A stretch of 64,000 bases of DNA from Shewanella sp. SNU WT4 (GTDB lineage Bacteria > Pseudomonadota > Gammaproteobacteria > Enterobacterales > Shewanellaceae), in NCBI RefSeq assembly GCF_006494715.1, contig NZ_CP041151.1, forward strand, positions 1,674,001 to 1,738,000, in the 5' to 3' direction. The translations under genes and the position numbers were made by a program. Under the pieces are notes generated by a model. It searched no databases. It was not told where the DNA came from and worked only from the letters and a program-made list of their open reading frames with translations. Below are positions 27,808 through 36,466 of this stretch, in pieces. The stretch's first letter is position 1; each line of letters begins with the position of its first letter.

Positions 27808-29744
27808 TAGTAGTGACGGCTGGCCATGTGGATCATGGTAAAACCAGTGTGCTACACGCACTGACAGGCATGAATGCTGATAGATTGCCAGAAGAGCAAC
27901 AGCGCGGCATGACCATAGAGCTTGGGTACGCCTTTATGAATGTCGGGCTTAAGCAGCCGCTCGCCTTTGTTGATGTGCCAGGTCACAGCAAGTTTATTAA
28001 TACCATGTTGGCAGGGGTTAGCTGCGCTAAACACGCCTTATTGATTGTGGCGCTCGATGATGGCGTGATGCCGCAAACTCGCGAGCATTTAGGCATATTG
28101 CAGCTTCTTAATCTTGATAATTTGCTGGTGGTGTTAACTAAGCAAGATAAGGTTGAGCGCGCACGCATAGTGCAAGTTACACAAGAAGTGACTCAGTTAC
28201 TTAGCCAATATCAGCGCGCTAGCGAAATTCTGGTGGTATCAGCCCACACAGGCTTTGGCATAGATGCATTAAAGCATTGCATTATGCAGATGGCGATTGA
28301 GCATTATGCCTTACTTAATCAAGGCATCAATAATCGCAGTTTTCGCCTTGCCATTGATAGAGTGTTTAGCGTTAAGGGCGCAGGACTTGTGGTCACAGGC
28401 ACAGTGATTAGCGGCCAAGTGCAAGAAGGCCAAAGCCTGTATTTATCGAGTCAAACTAAAGCGGTAAAAGTTCGCGGTATTCGCCGTCAAAGCCAGCTAG
28501 CCAATGAAGCTTATGTGGGGGAGCGCGTTGCTTTAAATCTCACCGGCGTTGATAAGCATCAAGGCGCTAAGCGCGGCGATTGGCTGACATCACAAGCTCC
28601 AGCTTTTGAGCCCAAGCACAGCGTGTGCGGAGTGATTGAATTACATCAACCCATTAAGCATTGGCAACAAGTGCAATTGCACTTAGCCCATAATCATACC
28701 GGCGCGCGTTTAGGCTTATTGCAGCAATTATCAGAGACACAAGCTTTAGTTGAAATGCAGTGCGAGCAGCCCTTAGCTATGTGGGTGCAAGATAAGCTGA
28801 TTGTGCGTGATGCCGCCGCAAAAACCACTTTAGGGGCGCTGCGGGTATTAGATATTGCGCCGCCCACTAAGGCCAAGCGTTCGCAAGAGCGCTTAAGCTT
28901 GTTAGCTGAATTAATCGATTGTGTTGAACCTGCCAACTTTTTAGCCGTATTGACCGCGCAGGGCTGCGTTAAGCAATCAGACTTTATGTGGGCGCATCAA
29001 CTGGCCGAGACCCATTTATCTCTTAATGGTCTTAATGGCCTTGAAGTGAATGCGCTTGAATCTACAGCCATGCAGTCTCAACTCATTGAGATTGAAGGCT
29101 ATATCTTATCAAGGGTGTTAATTGACAAGATTAACAGCCAGTTAGTGGCGCTAATTACGGCATACCACGAACAAGCACCAGAATTATTAGGCTTAACAGT
29201 GAATCGCTTGCAGCGCATGACCCATGGCCAATATCCACTGGCGGTATTAATGCGCTTATGCCACGACTTATGCAGCGTTCAAATACTGCAAAATACCCGC
29301 GGTTTACTGCATTTGCCTGTGCACCAGTTAGGGTTAAGCGCGGCAGAAGAGCAATTGTGGCAACAAGTTAAACAGCAAATGCTGGCATCGGGCGCGCCGG
29401 TATGGAGCACTGATATAGCGACAGCGCAAAATATTGGTATTGATGATGCGCGCAAACTGTGCCGCAAATTAATTCAGTTAGGCCACATATCCAGCCTAGT
29501 CAAAGATAGATTTATGCTGACGACTCATATTTATCACTACGCCAACATTATTCGTGACCATATGAATACTTATGGTGAAGTGACGGTAATTAATTTTAAT
29601 GCTGAGGTTAAATTAGGCCGTAAAGCCAGTATTCAAGTCTTAGAATTTTACGACAGATGTGGATTAACGTGGCGCAAGAAGAAAGATAATTCGCGGGTAA
29701 TACGAGATGCCGAAATATTTATTAACAGCGCTGTGGTTGAATGA
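27804..29744 (+). CDS. selB: Selenocysteine-specific elongation factor SelB
   Basis: 646 residues. N-terminal GTPase: G1 GHVDHGKTS (about 7-15), G3 DVPGHSKFI, G4 TKQD. EF-Tu-like domains 2 and 3 follow (VFSVKGAGLVVTGTVISG). The last 250 residues are winged-helix repeats ending in KASIQVLEFYDRCGLTWRKKKDNSRVIRD, which bind the SECIS hairpin. SelB delivers Sec-tRNA to the UGA of fdnG. It starts inside the selA stop (ATGA overlap). Confidence 0.97.
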   Translation: MIVVTAGHVDHGKTSVLHALTGMNADRLPEEQQRGMTIELGYAFMNVGLKQPLAFVDVPGHSKFINTMLAGVSCAKHALLIVALDDGVMPQTREHLGILQLLNLDNLLVVLTKQDKVERARIVQVTQEVTQLLSQYQRASEILVVSAHTGFGIDALKHCIMQMAIEHYALLNQGINNRSFRLAIDRVFSVKGAGLVVTGTVISGQVQEGQSLYLSSQTKAVKVRGIRRQSQLANEAYVGERVALNLTGVDKHQGAKRGDWLTSQAPAFEPKHSVCGVIELHQPIKHWQQVQLHLAHNHTGARLGLLQQLSETQALVEMQCEQPLAMWVQDKLIVRDAAAKTTLGALRVLDIAPPTKAKRSQERLSLLAELIDCVEPANFLAVLTAQGCVKQSDFMWAHQLAETHLSLNGLNGLEVNALESTAMQSQLIEIEGYILSRVLIDKINSQLVALITAYHEQAPELLGLTVNRLQRMTHGQYPLAVLMRLCHDLCSVQILQNTRGLLHLPVHQLGLSAAEEQLWQQVKQQMLASGAPVWSTDIATAQNIGIDDARKLCRKLIQLGHISSLVKDRFMLTTHIYHYANIIRDHMNTYGEVTVINFNAEVKLGRKASIQVLEFYDRCGLTWRKKKDNSRVIRDAEIFINSAVVE

Positions 29745-29784
29745 ACTTGAAATTAACATTGAGAACAAATCAAGAAAGGATTTA

Positions 29785-29816
29785 GCGGAAGAACATAAGC
29801 TTGGCGGAAGAACATA
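29785..29816. repeat. Partial duplication of the tRNA-Sec 3' end
   Basis: GCGGAAGAACATA occurs at 29785-29797 and again at 29804-29816, where the second copy is part of the 3' acceptor arm of tRNA-Sec (read on the minus strand). The 19-bp spacing is too short for an integrated element. Confidence 0.85.
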
Positions 29817-29896
29817 GGAGTTGAACCTACCTGGGGCTGCTGGCAGCCCCACCTGGATTTGAAATCCAGACGTTTCACCGGAAACGACGTTCTTCC
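29802..29896 (-). tRNA. selC: tRNA-Sec (anticodon UCA)
   Basis: 95 nt on the minus strand, convergent with selB. It shows the Sec-specific 8-bp acceptor stem GGAAGAAC / GTTCTTCC, discriminator G and encoded CCA, an anticodon stem CTGGAT...ATCCAG with loop TTTCAAA (anticodon TCA), a long variable arm GGGGCTG-CCA-GCAGCCCC, and the T arm TAGG-TTCAACT-CCTA. Length and fold match E. coli selC. Confidence 0.97.
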
Positions 29897-30022
29897 TTAA
29901 CACTTGCCCGCATACTAAGTAATTAGTGATGGTGGCACAACAACTATTTTTTTATAAGTTTAAAAATGTGATCTAAATATTGATTTGTCAAATGGTGGCG
30001 AAGTTTAGATATATTTAACTAA

Positions 30023-30922
30023 ATGATATGGATTATTACTATTATGGCATCGTCATGTGAACTGAATAATGTTACCCATCAATTTGACGTTAAGTGTTTT
30101 CGCAATCAACGCGCGCAGCACTTAGTGGAAACTGTGGCAAGTGAAGTCAGGGTTGCCTTGATTTACAATGGCATATCTCATGTGGTCATGATGGCATCGC
30201 CTATGTTTATTAAAGAATTTGCCATAGGTTTTAGTCTGTCAGAAGCCATCATTACTCAGTTAAGTGATATTCGCGGCATAGAAATAGAAACAATTTCTTC
30301 AGGTTTGTTAGTGTACATCGAAATTAATCAGCGCTGTTTTATGCAATTAAAAGAGAGTCGGCGCAGCATGGCCGGAAGAACCGGTTGCGGTTTATGTGGC
30401 GTAGAACAAATAGAGCAAACTATTAAGCCAATAGTGCAAGTGTCAAACAATAAAACATTTAATTTAATTCATCTAAAAACGGCGTTAGATAATTTACACC
30501 ACCATCAAACCACATTTAATTTAACCGGCGCGACACACGCCGCGGCTATGTTAACTGCAATGGGTGATATATCTTCCTGCTTTGAAGATGTCGGCAGGCA
30601 TGTTGCCTTAGATAAATTAATTGGCCATATTGTCGCGCATGACAAGGCGAATAATGCCGCTATTTTATTAACGAGTCGCGCGAGTTTTGAAATGGTGCAA
30701 AAAGCGGCCATGGCCAATATTAGTATTATATTTGCTATCTCATCAGCAACCTCGCTGGCAATAGAGATAGCGCAGCAATCTAATATTACTTTAGCGGGAT
30801 TTTGCCGCGATAGTCGCGTGACTATTTATACTCACCCTGAGCGCTTACATTTAACTCCAGAGGCGCAAACCGTCAGCCCATTAGTTGCGGCTGTGATAGA
30901 TGCTAAACGGCAAGCTATTTAA
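30023..30922 (+). CDS. fdhD: Formate dehydrogenase accessory sulfurtransferase FdhD
   Basis: Up to 299 residues; 292 from the internal ATG at 30044. Neither start has a clear ribosome site. The conserved CxxC is seen in GRTGCGLCGVEQIEQ. FEDVGRHVALDKLIG and LLTSRASFEMVQKAAMA are standard FdhD blocks. FdhD transfers sulfur from IscS to the Mo/W-bis-MGD cofactor and is essential for formate dehydrogenase activity. Monocistronic, at the end of the Sec/formate module, followed by a strong terminator. Confidence 0.95.
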   Translation: MIWIITIMASSCELNNVTHQFDVKCFRNQRAQHLVETVASEVRVALIYNGISHVVMMASPMFIKEFAIGFSLSEAIITQLSDIRGIEIETISSGLLVYIEINQRCFMQLKESRRSMAGRTGCGLCGVEQIEQTIKPIVQVSNNKTFNLIHLKTALDNLHHHQTTFNLTGATHAAAMLTAMGDISSCFEDVGRHVALDKLIGHIVAHDKANNAAILLTSRASFEMVQKAAMANISIIFAISSATSLAIEIAQQSNITLAGFCRDSRVTIYTHPERLHLTPEAQTVSPLVAAVIDAKRQAI

Positions 30923-30983
30923 GCTTACCTGAAATGGCAAAGGCGAACTGATAAAAAGCAAATCTACAGGGTGAAGTCAGAAT

Positions 30984-31020
30984 AAAGGCGCTGCGGTCAA
31001 ACCGCAGCGCCTTTGTTTTT
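30984..31020. terminator. Terminator after fdhD
   Basis: AAAGGCGCTGCGGT-CAA-ACCGCAGCGCCTTT (14-bp perfect stem) followed by GTTTTT. Confidence 0.93.
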
Positions 31021-31031
31021 AGGCGGTTATG

Positions 31032-31099
31032 CTAAACACTAAACACTAAACACTAAACACTAAACACTAAACACTAAACACTAAACACTAAACACTAAA
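31032..31099. repeat. 7-bp tandem repeat (CTAAACA)9
   Basis: Nine perfect copies of CTAAACA plus a partial tenth, in the short gap between the fdhD terminator and the end of lgt. Perfect short tandem repeats of this kind are prone to copy-number change. Confidence 0.97.
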
Positions 31100-31131
31100 T
31101 CCTGTTGCTTAATGCCAATGTCGAGACCTTG

Positions 31132-31929
31132 TTATTTATTCACCACCGGAGCGCTAGGCTTTTTAGCATAAGCTAGAGCGAGCAGGGCAACACCGACCGC
31201 TAAGAAGGGCAGGCTTAACCATTGGCCTGCGCTTAATAGGCTTTCATGGTAGGCCGCTTGACTCACTTTAATGGATTCGATGGCGATACGCGCGCCAAAA
31301 ATAGTCACTAAAAACAGCCCGAAAATCGCGCCGTGGCGCTGCTTCATTTGGGTGAATTGATAGATGGCATATAGACCAATAAAGATGACTAAATAGGCAA
31401 GGGCTTCATAGAGTTGCGCTGGGTGTCTTGGCAGCATATCCACTCGAGCAAAGATAATGCCCCAAGGTTCTTGGGTTGGCTCGCCTAAGATTTCCGAGTT
31501 GGCAAAGTTGGCCATACGCACAAAGAAGCCAAAAATGGCGGTGGCAATGGCCAGTCTATCGAGTAAGAATAAGAACGGCAGTTTGACCTTACGTTGGTAA
31601 TAATAGAGCGCCAAAATCGCCCCTAATCCGCCGCCATGGCTAGCTAAGCCGCCTTCCCAAATGGCAAAAATCTTGAGGGGGTTAGCAAAGTAATAGGCGG
31701 GATCGTAAAACAAACAATGAGCTAAGCGGGCGCCGACGACTATGCCGATAACGCAGTACAAGAGTAAATTATCTAAGGATTGAACATCTAAGCCTTCTTT
31801 GACATAGATGCGCTTCATCACCTGAAACCCGGCTAAAATTGCCGTCGCAAACAAGGCGCCGTACCAATGGATTTTGAGCCCCATAAATGAAATCAACACT
31901 GGGTCGAGTTGCCACACGAAATGTTCCAA
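31132..31929 (-). CDS. lgt: Prolipoprotein diacylglyceryl transferase
   Basis: 265 residues with about seven membrane helices. It transfers diacylglycerol to the lipobox cysteine of preprolipoproteins in the inner membrane. The Lgt signature region GGLASHGGGLGAIL, the block HWYGALFATAIL near the N-terminus and HPAQLYEALAYL are present. The start is TTG (GGAG nine bases upstream). At least five lipoproteins in this window would be substrates. The usual partner thyA is not adjacent. Confidence 0.96.
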   Translation of the reverse strand: MEHFVWQLDPVLISFMGLKIHWYGALFATAILAGFQVMKRIYVKEGLDVQSLDNLLLYCVIGIVVGARLAHCLFYDPAYYFANPLKIFAIWEGGLASHGGGLGAILALYYYQRKVKLPFLFLLDRLAIATAIFGFFVRMANFANSEILGEPTQEPWGIIFARVDMLPRHPAQLYEALAYLVIFIGLYAIYQFTQMKQRHGAIFGLFLVTIFGARIAIESIKVSQAAYHESLLSAGQWLSLPFLAVGVALLALAYAKKPSAPVVNK

Positions 31930-32215
31930 TTTGCTTTACTCCATTAAACCTAGGTGCATCGACGCACGTAAAAGCCTTGTTTTACTTGGTTGCGCGCCAA
32001 TAGACAAGTTTTTCAGCACCTTATCTTGGCAAACTTTTGTTAACTTACGCTATAAGCCGTTGCTACTTAGCCGCAAGTTGCCTGGCATTGTGGCTAATAG
32101 CATTTTGGCTAATGGCAGGGCGCGCTTTAGGTTATGCTAGTGGCAAAGAGCAGCGATGCGGCTTTATTTGGGTAATGAGCGAAGCCGGCTAACACCATTA
32201 AACGGGAAACATCTC

Positions 32216-32914
32216 ATGGGAAAGATTGCCATAGTCCTTGGCGCTACGGGTGCCGTGGGGCGCGAATTAGTGCAGCAATTAAGTCAAACCGATGGCATAG
32301 ACAAGGTGGTGGCCATTACTCGCAGCCCAGTCACTTATGCCAATGACAAGATTATTAATGAGGTGATTGATTTCAATCACATGGAATCTTTTGCCTCAGT
32401 ATTTGCGGGCGATATTTTTTGCTCGTGTTTAGGCACTACTTTAAAGCAGGCCGGCACTATTTTCGCCCAGCGGCAAGTGGATGTGGATTATCAATACCGC
32501 GCCGCGACGTTGGCTCGGGCGCAAGGGGTGAGTCAGTATTTACTGGTTTCAGCCAGCGGCGCCAATGCTAGCAGTCGCAATGCTTACCTTAAGATGAAGG
32601 GCGAGCTTGAACAGTTAGTGATAGCGCTGCATTTTGCGCGCACTGTGGTTATTCAACCGTCACTGTTATTGGGCGATCGCAGTGATTTTCGCTTGGGTGA
32701 AGTGATTGGCAGTAGGCTATTGCCTTGGCTGTGTAAGCTGCCAGCGCTTGCTAAATATCGCCCGATCACAGGGCGGCAAGTGGCGCAAAAAATGCGCCAC
32801 CTTGTGATAACCGCCATGGATGCTAAAACCATTACTCAAACCAATACAGTCACTAATAACGAGGCCGCGAGCGTGAGTTATCACAGGTTAGATAAGCTGT
32901 TTGACCTTAGCTGA
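32216..32914 (+). CDS. NAD(P)-dependent reductase, TIP30/HTATIP2-like SDR
   Basis: 232 residues from the ATG at 32216 (GGGA upstream); the frame is open from 32156. A Rossmann fold begins at once: IAIVLGATGAVGRELVQQL, with the GxTGxxGR dinucleotide site. DIFCSCLGTTLKQAGT...VDVDYQYRAATLARAQGVSQYLLVSASGANASSRNAYLKMKGELE is typical of the atypical SDR group with HTATIP2/YbjT-like proteins (active SxK as YLKMKGELE). Substrate unknown. Monocistronic. Confidence 0.82.
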   Translation: MGKIAIVLGATGAVGRELVQQLSQTDGIDKVVAITRSPVTYANDKIINEVIDFNHMESFASVFAGDIFCSCLGTTLKQAGTIFAQRQVDVDYQYRAATLARAQGVSQYLLVSASGANASSRNAYLKMKGELEQLVIALHFARTVVIQPSLLLGDRSDFRLGEVIGSRLLPWLCKLPALAKYRPITGRQVAQKMRHLVITAMDAKTITQTNTVTNNEAASVSYHRLDKLFDLS

Positions 32915-32970
32915 GGCGGCAGTAATTTACTGCGCCAACAAACCATTTAAACTTGCTAAAAAACCGCTAA

Positions 32971-33007
32971 AAAACGGAGTGACAGTTACCTGCCACTCCG
33001 TTTTTTT
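32971..33007. terminator. Terminator between the SDR gene and pyrC
   Basis: AAAACGGAGTG / CACTCCGTTTT with a 12-nt loop, followed by TTT, between converging genes. Confidence 0.9.
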
Positions 33008-33058
33008 ACTCAATGCGCTAGCAAGTCAGCATAAAGCACTAAGTTATCAAGCCTTGCG

Positions 33059-34093
33059 CTATGACTTAGTCACTAACCACTCAATGGTTTCACCGGCGCG
33101 AATGGGCACCACTTGGCTGTCACCAAGCGGATAGCTTGCAGGCACAGACCAGGCTTGTTTAGTGAGGGTAATGGTATCTTGATTGCGCGCTAAGCCGTAA
33201 AAATCTGGGCCGTTAAAGCTAGCAAAGGCTTCAAGCTTATCAAGCGCATTCACGGATTCAAAGGCTTCTGCATACAGCTCAATGGCAGCATGGGCAGTGT
33301 AAGAGCCCGCGCAGCCACAGGCCGCTTCTTTCTTATCTTGATAATGCGGCGCCGAATCTGTGCCTAAAAAGAAGCGTGGGTTGCCAGAAGCTGCAGCACC
33401 TAGCAGCGCTTGCTGGTGGATATTGCGCTTTAAAATCGGTAAACAGTAAAAATGCGGGCGAATACCGCCAGCCAGCATATGGTTACGGTTATAGAGCAAG
33501 TGATGAGCCGTAATAGTCGCGGCTACATTGTCCGAGGCATTAGTGACAAACTCCACCGCATCTTTAGTGGTGATATGCTCGAGCACGATTTTAAGCTCAG
33601 GGAAATTTGCCACTAATGGTCGCAAAATGGTGTCGATAAAGAGTTGCTCGCGATCGAAAATATCAATGGCGCTGTCAGTCACTTCACCATGCACTAATAG
33701 CAACATGCCAACCTCTTGCATGGCCTTAAGCACAGGGTAAATCTTGTTAACATCGGTGACGCCAGAATCTGAATTAGTGGTGGCGCCAGCAGGGTAAAGC
33801 TTAGCGGCCACAATTTTACCCGTGGCCTTAGCGCGGCGGATATCATCAGGGCAGGTCTTATCAGTAAGATACAGCACCATTAATGGCTCAAAATTAGCGT
33901 GCGGGCGCGCCGCCACAATGCGCTCGTAATAGCTCAGCGCAGTATCAGTATCTGTGGCTGGAGGCACGAGATTTGGCATTACAATCGCGCGGCCCATATA
34001 GCGGCTAATATCGCGCACAGTATCCTTAAGCTGCGCGCCATCGCGTAAATGAACATGCCAATCGTCAGGGCGAGTAATAGTTATAGTTGTCAT
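33059..34093 (-). CDS. pyrC: Dihydroorotase, homodimeric type
   Basis: 344 residues from the ATG at 34093, which has AGAGAAG upstream and matches the E. coli start ([19 protein letters not shown]); an ATG at 34111 lacks a site. Zinc ligands are visible in DWHVHLRD, the carbamylated lysine in [32 protein letters not shown] and the Asp in LGTDSAPH. It cyclises carbamoyl-aspartate to dihydroorotate, the step after PyrBI. Monocistronic. Confidence 0.97.
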   Translation of the reverse strand: MTTITITRPDDWHVHLRDGAQLKDTVRDISRYMGRAIVMPNLVPPATDTDTALSYYERIVAARPHANFEPLMVLYLTDKTCPDDIRRAKATGKIVAAKLYPAGATTNSDSGVTDVNKIYPVLKAMQEVGMLLLVHGEVTDSAIDIFDREQLFIDTILRPLVANFPELKIVLEHITTKDAVEFVTNASDNVAATITAHHLLYNRNHMLAGGIRPHFYCLPILKRNIHQQALLGAAASGNPRFFLGTDSAPHYQDKKEAACGCAGSYTAHAAIELYAEAFESVNALDKLEAFASFNGPDFYGLARNQDTITLTKQAWSVPASYPLGDSQVVPIRAGETIEWLVTKS

Positions 34094-34392
34094 CGACTTC
34101 TCTTTGGTCATTTTGATGGCGGGATCTTATGTGTCTGCGCTTTCTGGGTAAAGTAAAAAACATCAATTGCTTGAATTAAGCCTCACGGTGATGCATTGCG
34201 TGTAGCTAGGCTGAGGTTGCCTCTATCGCAGGCATTTTGACTTAATGCTTTGCTAACGGGGCGGCTGCGGGTAAAATGCGCCGCTTATTCACTGCTAGCA
34301 AGCCTGTAATTGGGTATAAGCCGTTAGTAGTGCGTTCTATTGTTATCGATATTATCGCCAGTTTGCCCAAGCAAGATGGCTGAGGACATTCA

Positions 34393-34668
34393 GTGAAAAC
34401 CGCCAGCGCCGTTCATATTTTAGTTAAACATCAAAAGCTTGCTGAAGAGATTATTCAGCAACTCAATAAGGGTGCTCGATTTGATACCTTAGCCAAAAAG
34501 TATTCCTCTTGCCCATCAGCTAAAAGCGGTGGTCACTTAGGCGAATTTAAGCGCGGCCAAATGGTGCCTCAGTTTGATAAAGTCTGCTTTTCGGGTGAAT
34601 TAATCGTGCCGCATCTGGTAAAAACCAAGTTCGGCTGGCACGTAGTTAAGGTTTTGTACAGAACATAG
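34393..34668 (+). CDS. ppiC: Parvulin-type peptidyl-prolyl cis-trans isomerase C
   Basis: 91 residues, a single cytosolic parvulin domain almost the length of E. coli PpiC (93). It starts with GTG after GAGGA. Recognisable blocks: VHILVKHQKLAEEI, LAKKYSSCPSAKSGGHLGEFKRGQMVPQFD and KFGWHVVKVLYRT. Catalytic-site residues H8, C40 and the terminal H are in the expected places. It speeds prolyl isomerisation. A second copy of its last codons follows 58 bp later. Confidence 0.96.
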   Translation: MKTASAVHILVKHQKLAEEIIQQLNKGARFDTLAKKYSSCPSAKSGGHLGEFKRGQMVPQFDKVCFSGELIVPHLVKTKFGWHVVKVLYRT

Positions 34669-34696
34669 GTAAACCAGCCAAGTTGCTGGCAATGAT

Positions 34697-34726
34697 TACG
34701 TTACTAAGGTTTTGTACCGCACTTAA
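34697..34726 (+). pseudogene. Duplicated 3' tail of ppiC
   Basis: Codons 34697-34726 read YVTKVLYRT-stop, against HVVKVLYRT-stop at the true ppiC end (34639-34668), 58 bp upstream. The two stretches are about 80 percent identical in DNA and keep the same frame up to a stop. It is a remnant of a tandem duplication or a displaced alternative end. Confidence 0.7.
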
Positions 34727-34937
34727 GCTTTAGCTGCATTTACCTCTAGTTCCCCCTATTGGCTGAGTCCATTAGCCAATTTGATGCGCTTGCCTTGTGA
34801 TGCTTTCACCGCAAGCGCCGCTTAACTTGTTACCTATCAATGCTTACTCCTTACTGCTTACATCTCACTTCTTAGTGCTCATATCAGTTGTTATAGCGCA
34901 TTGATCACCCCTAATAACTTGGGCGAGCTTATGGTGC

Positions 34938-36252
34938 TTAACCAAAAGCTGACTTGATGGCGCCTTGCAGTAGCGCTTGCCAATGATTGGGGAATACTTG
35001 AGTGAGGGTTAGCGCCTCACATTGCTGAAAGGCCATAAAGCTGCTGAGCGCTTCCATGAAGGCCGCTATCACGGCATTAGCATCAAGACTGCCAATCACT
35101 TTATCCATTTCAGCTAAATGCAGAGACTTAATTTCTAACAGCTTGATACTGCGATGGGCTTTACAGTCCATACGGCCGATAAACTGCTCGCCATATAATA
35201 ACGGCAAACAAAAGTAACCGAATTGGCGTTTGGCAGCGGGGACATAGCATTCGATTTGATAATCAAAGCCAAAAAGTGAGCGCAGGCGCTCGCGCTGGAT
35301 AACGCAGTTATCAAAGGGCGAGAGTATTTTAAGTAGCGGCTCAGTGTCAGCTATTGGGGTATCTAGGCTGCCATTTAGCATCACTAATAACTCGCCGCTA
35401 GGCAGGGTAATTTCAAGCAAGTGTTGGCTTGCAATTTGCTGCTGCACTAAGCGCTTCATGGCTTGGCGCAGCGCTTTTGCGCAGATAAGTAAGGCCGGAT
35501 ACTGACATTGCGCCGTGGCATTTAAGCTGCAGGTTTAATAGATGCTGCGCGCACTCATCTGTGCTCGGCAGGCTAATATCAAGGCCGGCTGGCACTACTC
35601 GCTCAGTTAAATCATAGGTTTTTTCAAATCCTTGACGCTCACGCACCATAACATCGCCTTGCATATACAGTTGCTCTAAGGCTTTTTTGGCGGGTTTCCA
35701 ATCCCACCATGCTGAGTTAGTACTTGAATTAGTACTTGAATTAGTGCTTGAATTAGTGCTTGAGTTACTGCCTGTGTCAGTGCTTATGTGACTGCTTGTG
35801 GCAGTGCTTGTATGAGTGGCAATGTCGCGCGAGCGCAGCGGTCCATCGGTATTAATGCGGCTTAAAAGCTCAGCCATCAGTTTATGATCGCAGTTTTTAT
35901 ACCAAGAGCGTTGGCCAGTTTTTATCGCCAGTTTATCGGGCAATGAATAGCGATAATCGGCGATAGGGATTAACGCCGCGGCGTGACTCCAATATTCAAA
36001 AATAGCCCCTGTTTGTAGCAGGCTATTAGTCATGGTAGAAGTCACTTCTGGCACGCGCGAATGCAGCACATGTTGATGGGCGCGCTCCACCACAGCTATG
36101 GTATCCAGCTGCACATAACCCAAATGGTTAATGGCTTGCAGCGCGCCGCTCATCCCCACCCCAAACGGCTGAGCCTGCAATAACCCTTGCGCTTTCAATG
36201 CCAAACGGCGCAGGCGCTTCATATCTTCAAGGCCCTCAAGCTTTATAGTCAT
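34938..36252 (-). pseudogene. ycaQ: YcaQ-type winged-helix DNA glycosylase, frameshifted
   Basis: Two minus-strand frames (36252-35413 and 35459-34938) together give one protein of about 435 residues. The first holds RRLALKAQGLL, LGYVQLDTIAVVERAHQHVLHSRV (the QxD-type motif of this family), FEYWSHAAALIP and WWDWKPAKKALEQLYMQGDVMV. The second holds ILSPFDNCVIQRERLRSLFGFDYQIECY and KRQFGYFCLPLLYGEQFIGRMDCKAHR. Relatives unhook interstrand DNA cross-links. The frames join if one base is removed from the AAAA run (minus strand; forward T4, 35475-35478), giving LRKALRQAMKRL. A minisatellite also adds a Ser/Thr/Asn-rich loop. Mutation or sequencing error. Confidence 0.85.
35716..35823. repeat. 12-bp minisatellite inside ycaQ, nine degenerate units
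   Basis: Nine 12-bp units running from GTTAGTACTTGA, nearly identical at the left end and increasingly diverged to the right. The 12-bp length keeps the reading frame and codes, on the minus strand, for a repeated NSST-like tetrapeptide between SRDI and AWWDWKP. Confidence 0.9.
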
Positions 36253-36326
36253 AGGCTCACTTAGTGGTTAATGACACTGCGGATTGGTTAATGCTCAAGA
36301 CACTACAAACGATTAAGCATGATTGC

Positions 36327-36352
36327 AAAAAGTGTAGCTTCATACACTTTTT
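36327..36352. promoter_or_regulatory. Operator-like palindrome 1 upstream of ycaQ
   Basis: AAAAAGTGTA-GCTTCA-TACACTTTTT, two perfect 10-bp arms, about 75 bp upstream of the ycaQ start. A second palindrome with the same AGTGTA-N6-TACACT core lies exactly 50 bp away. It could also fold as an AT-rich terminator. Confidence 0.5.
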
Positions 36353-36379
36353 ATGCGTGGCGGCGATTAATTAGGGGGG

Positions 36380-36400
36380 AAGTGTAGCATCGTACACTTT
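36380..36400. promoter_or_regulatory. Operator-like palindrome 2 upstream of ycaQ
   Basis: AAGTGTA-GCATCG-TACACTT with centre at 36389/36390, exactly 50 bp from the centre of palindrome 1. The arms are conserved while the inner six bases differ, as expected for a dimeric repressor site. Confidence 0.5.
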
Positions 36401-36466
36401 TCTTAAACTTCTTCAGTGGATAGGCGGCAAAGCAGGGCAGTTAGCTCAGTTATCGCTAGGCGTATT

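Noticed and set aside
29785..29816. Integration site pair (attL/attR) at selC
   Set aside because: The copies are 19 bp apart, with no room for an element between them.
31032..31099. CRISPR array
   Set aside because: Contiguous 7-bp units with no spacers; a simple tandem repeat. The same holds for the other minisatellites.
36327..36352. Simple intrinsic terminator of the orphan gene
   Set aside because: Possible, but a second palindrome with identical arms and a 50-bp spacing fits operator sites better; kept as a lower-confidence regulatory call.
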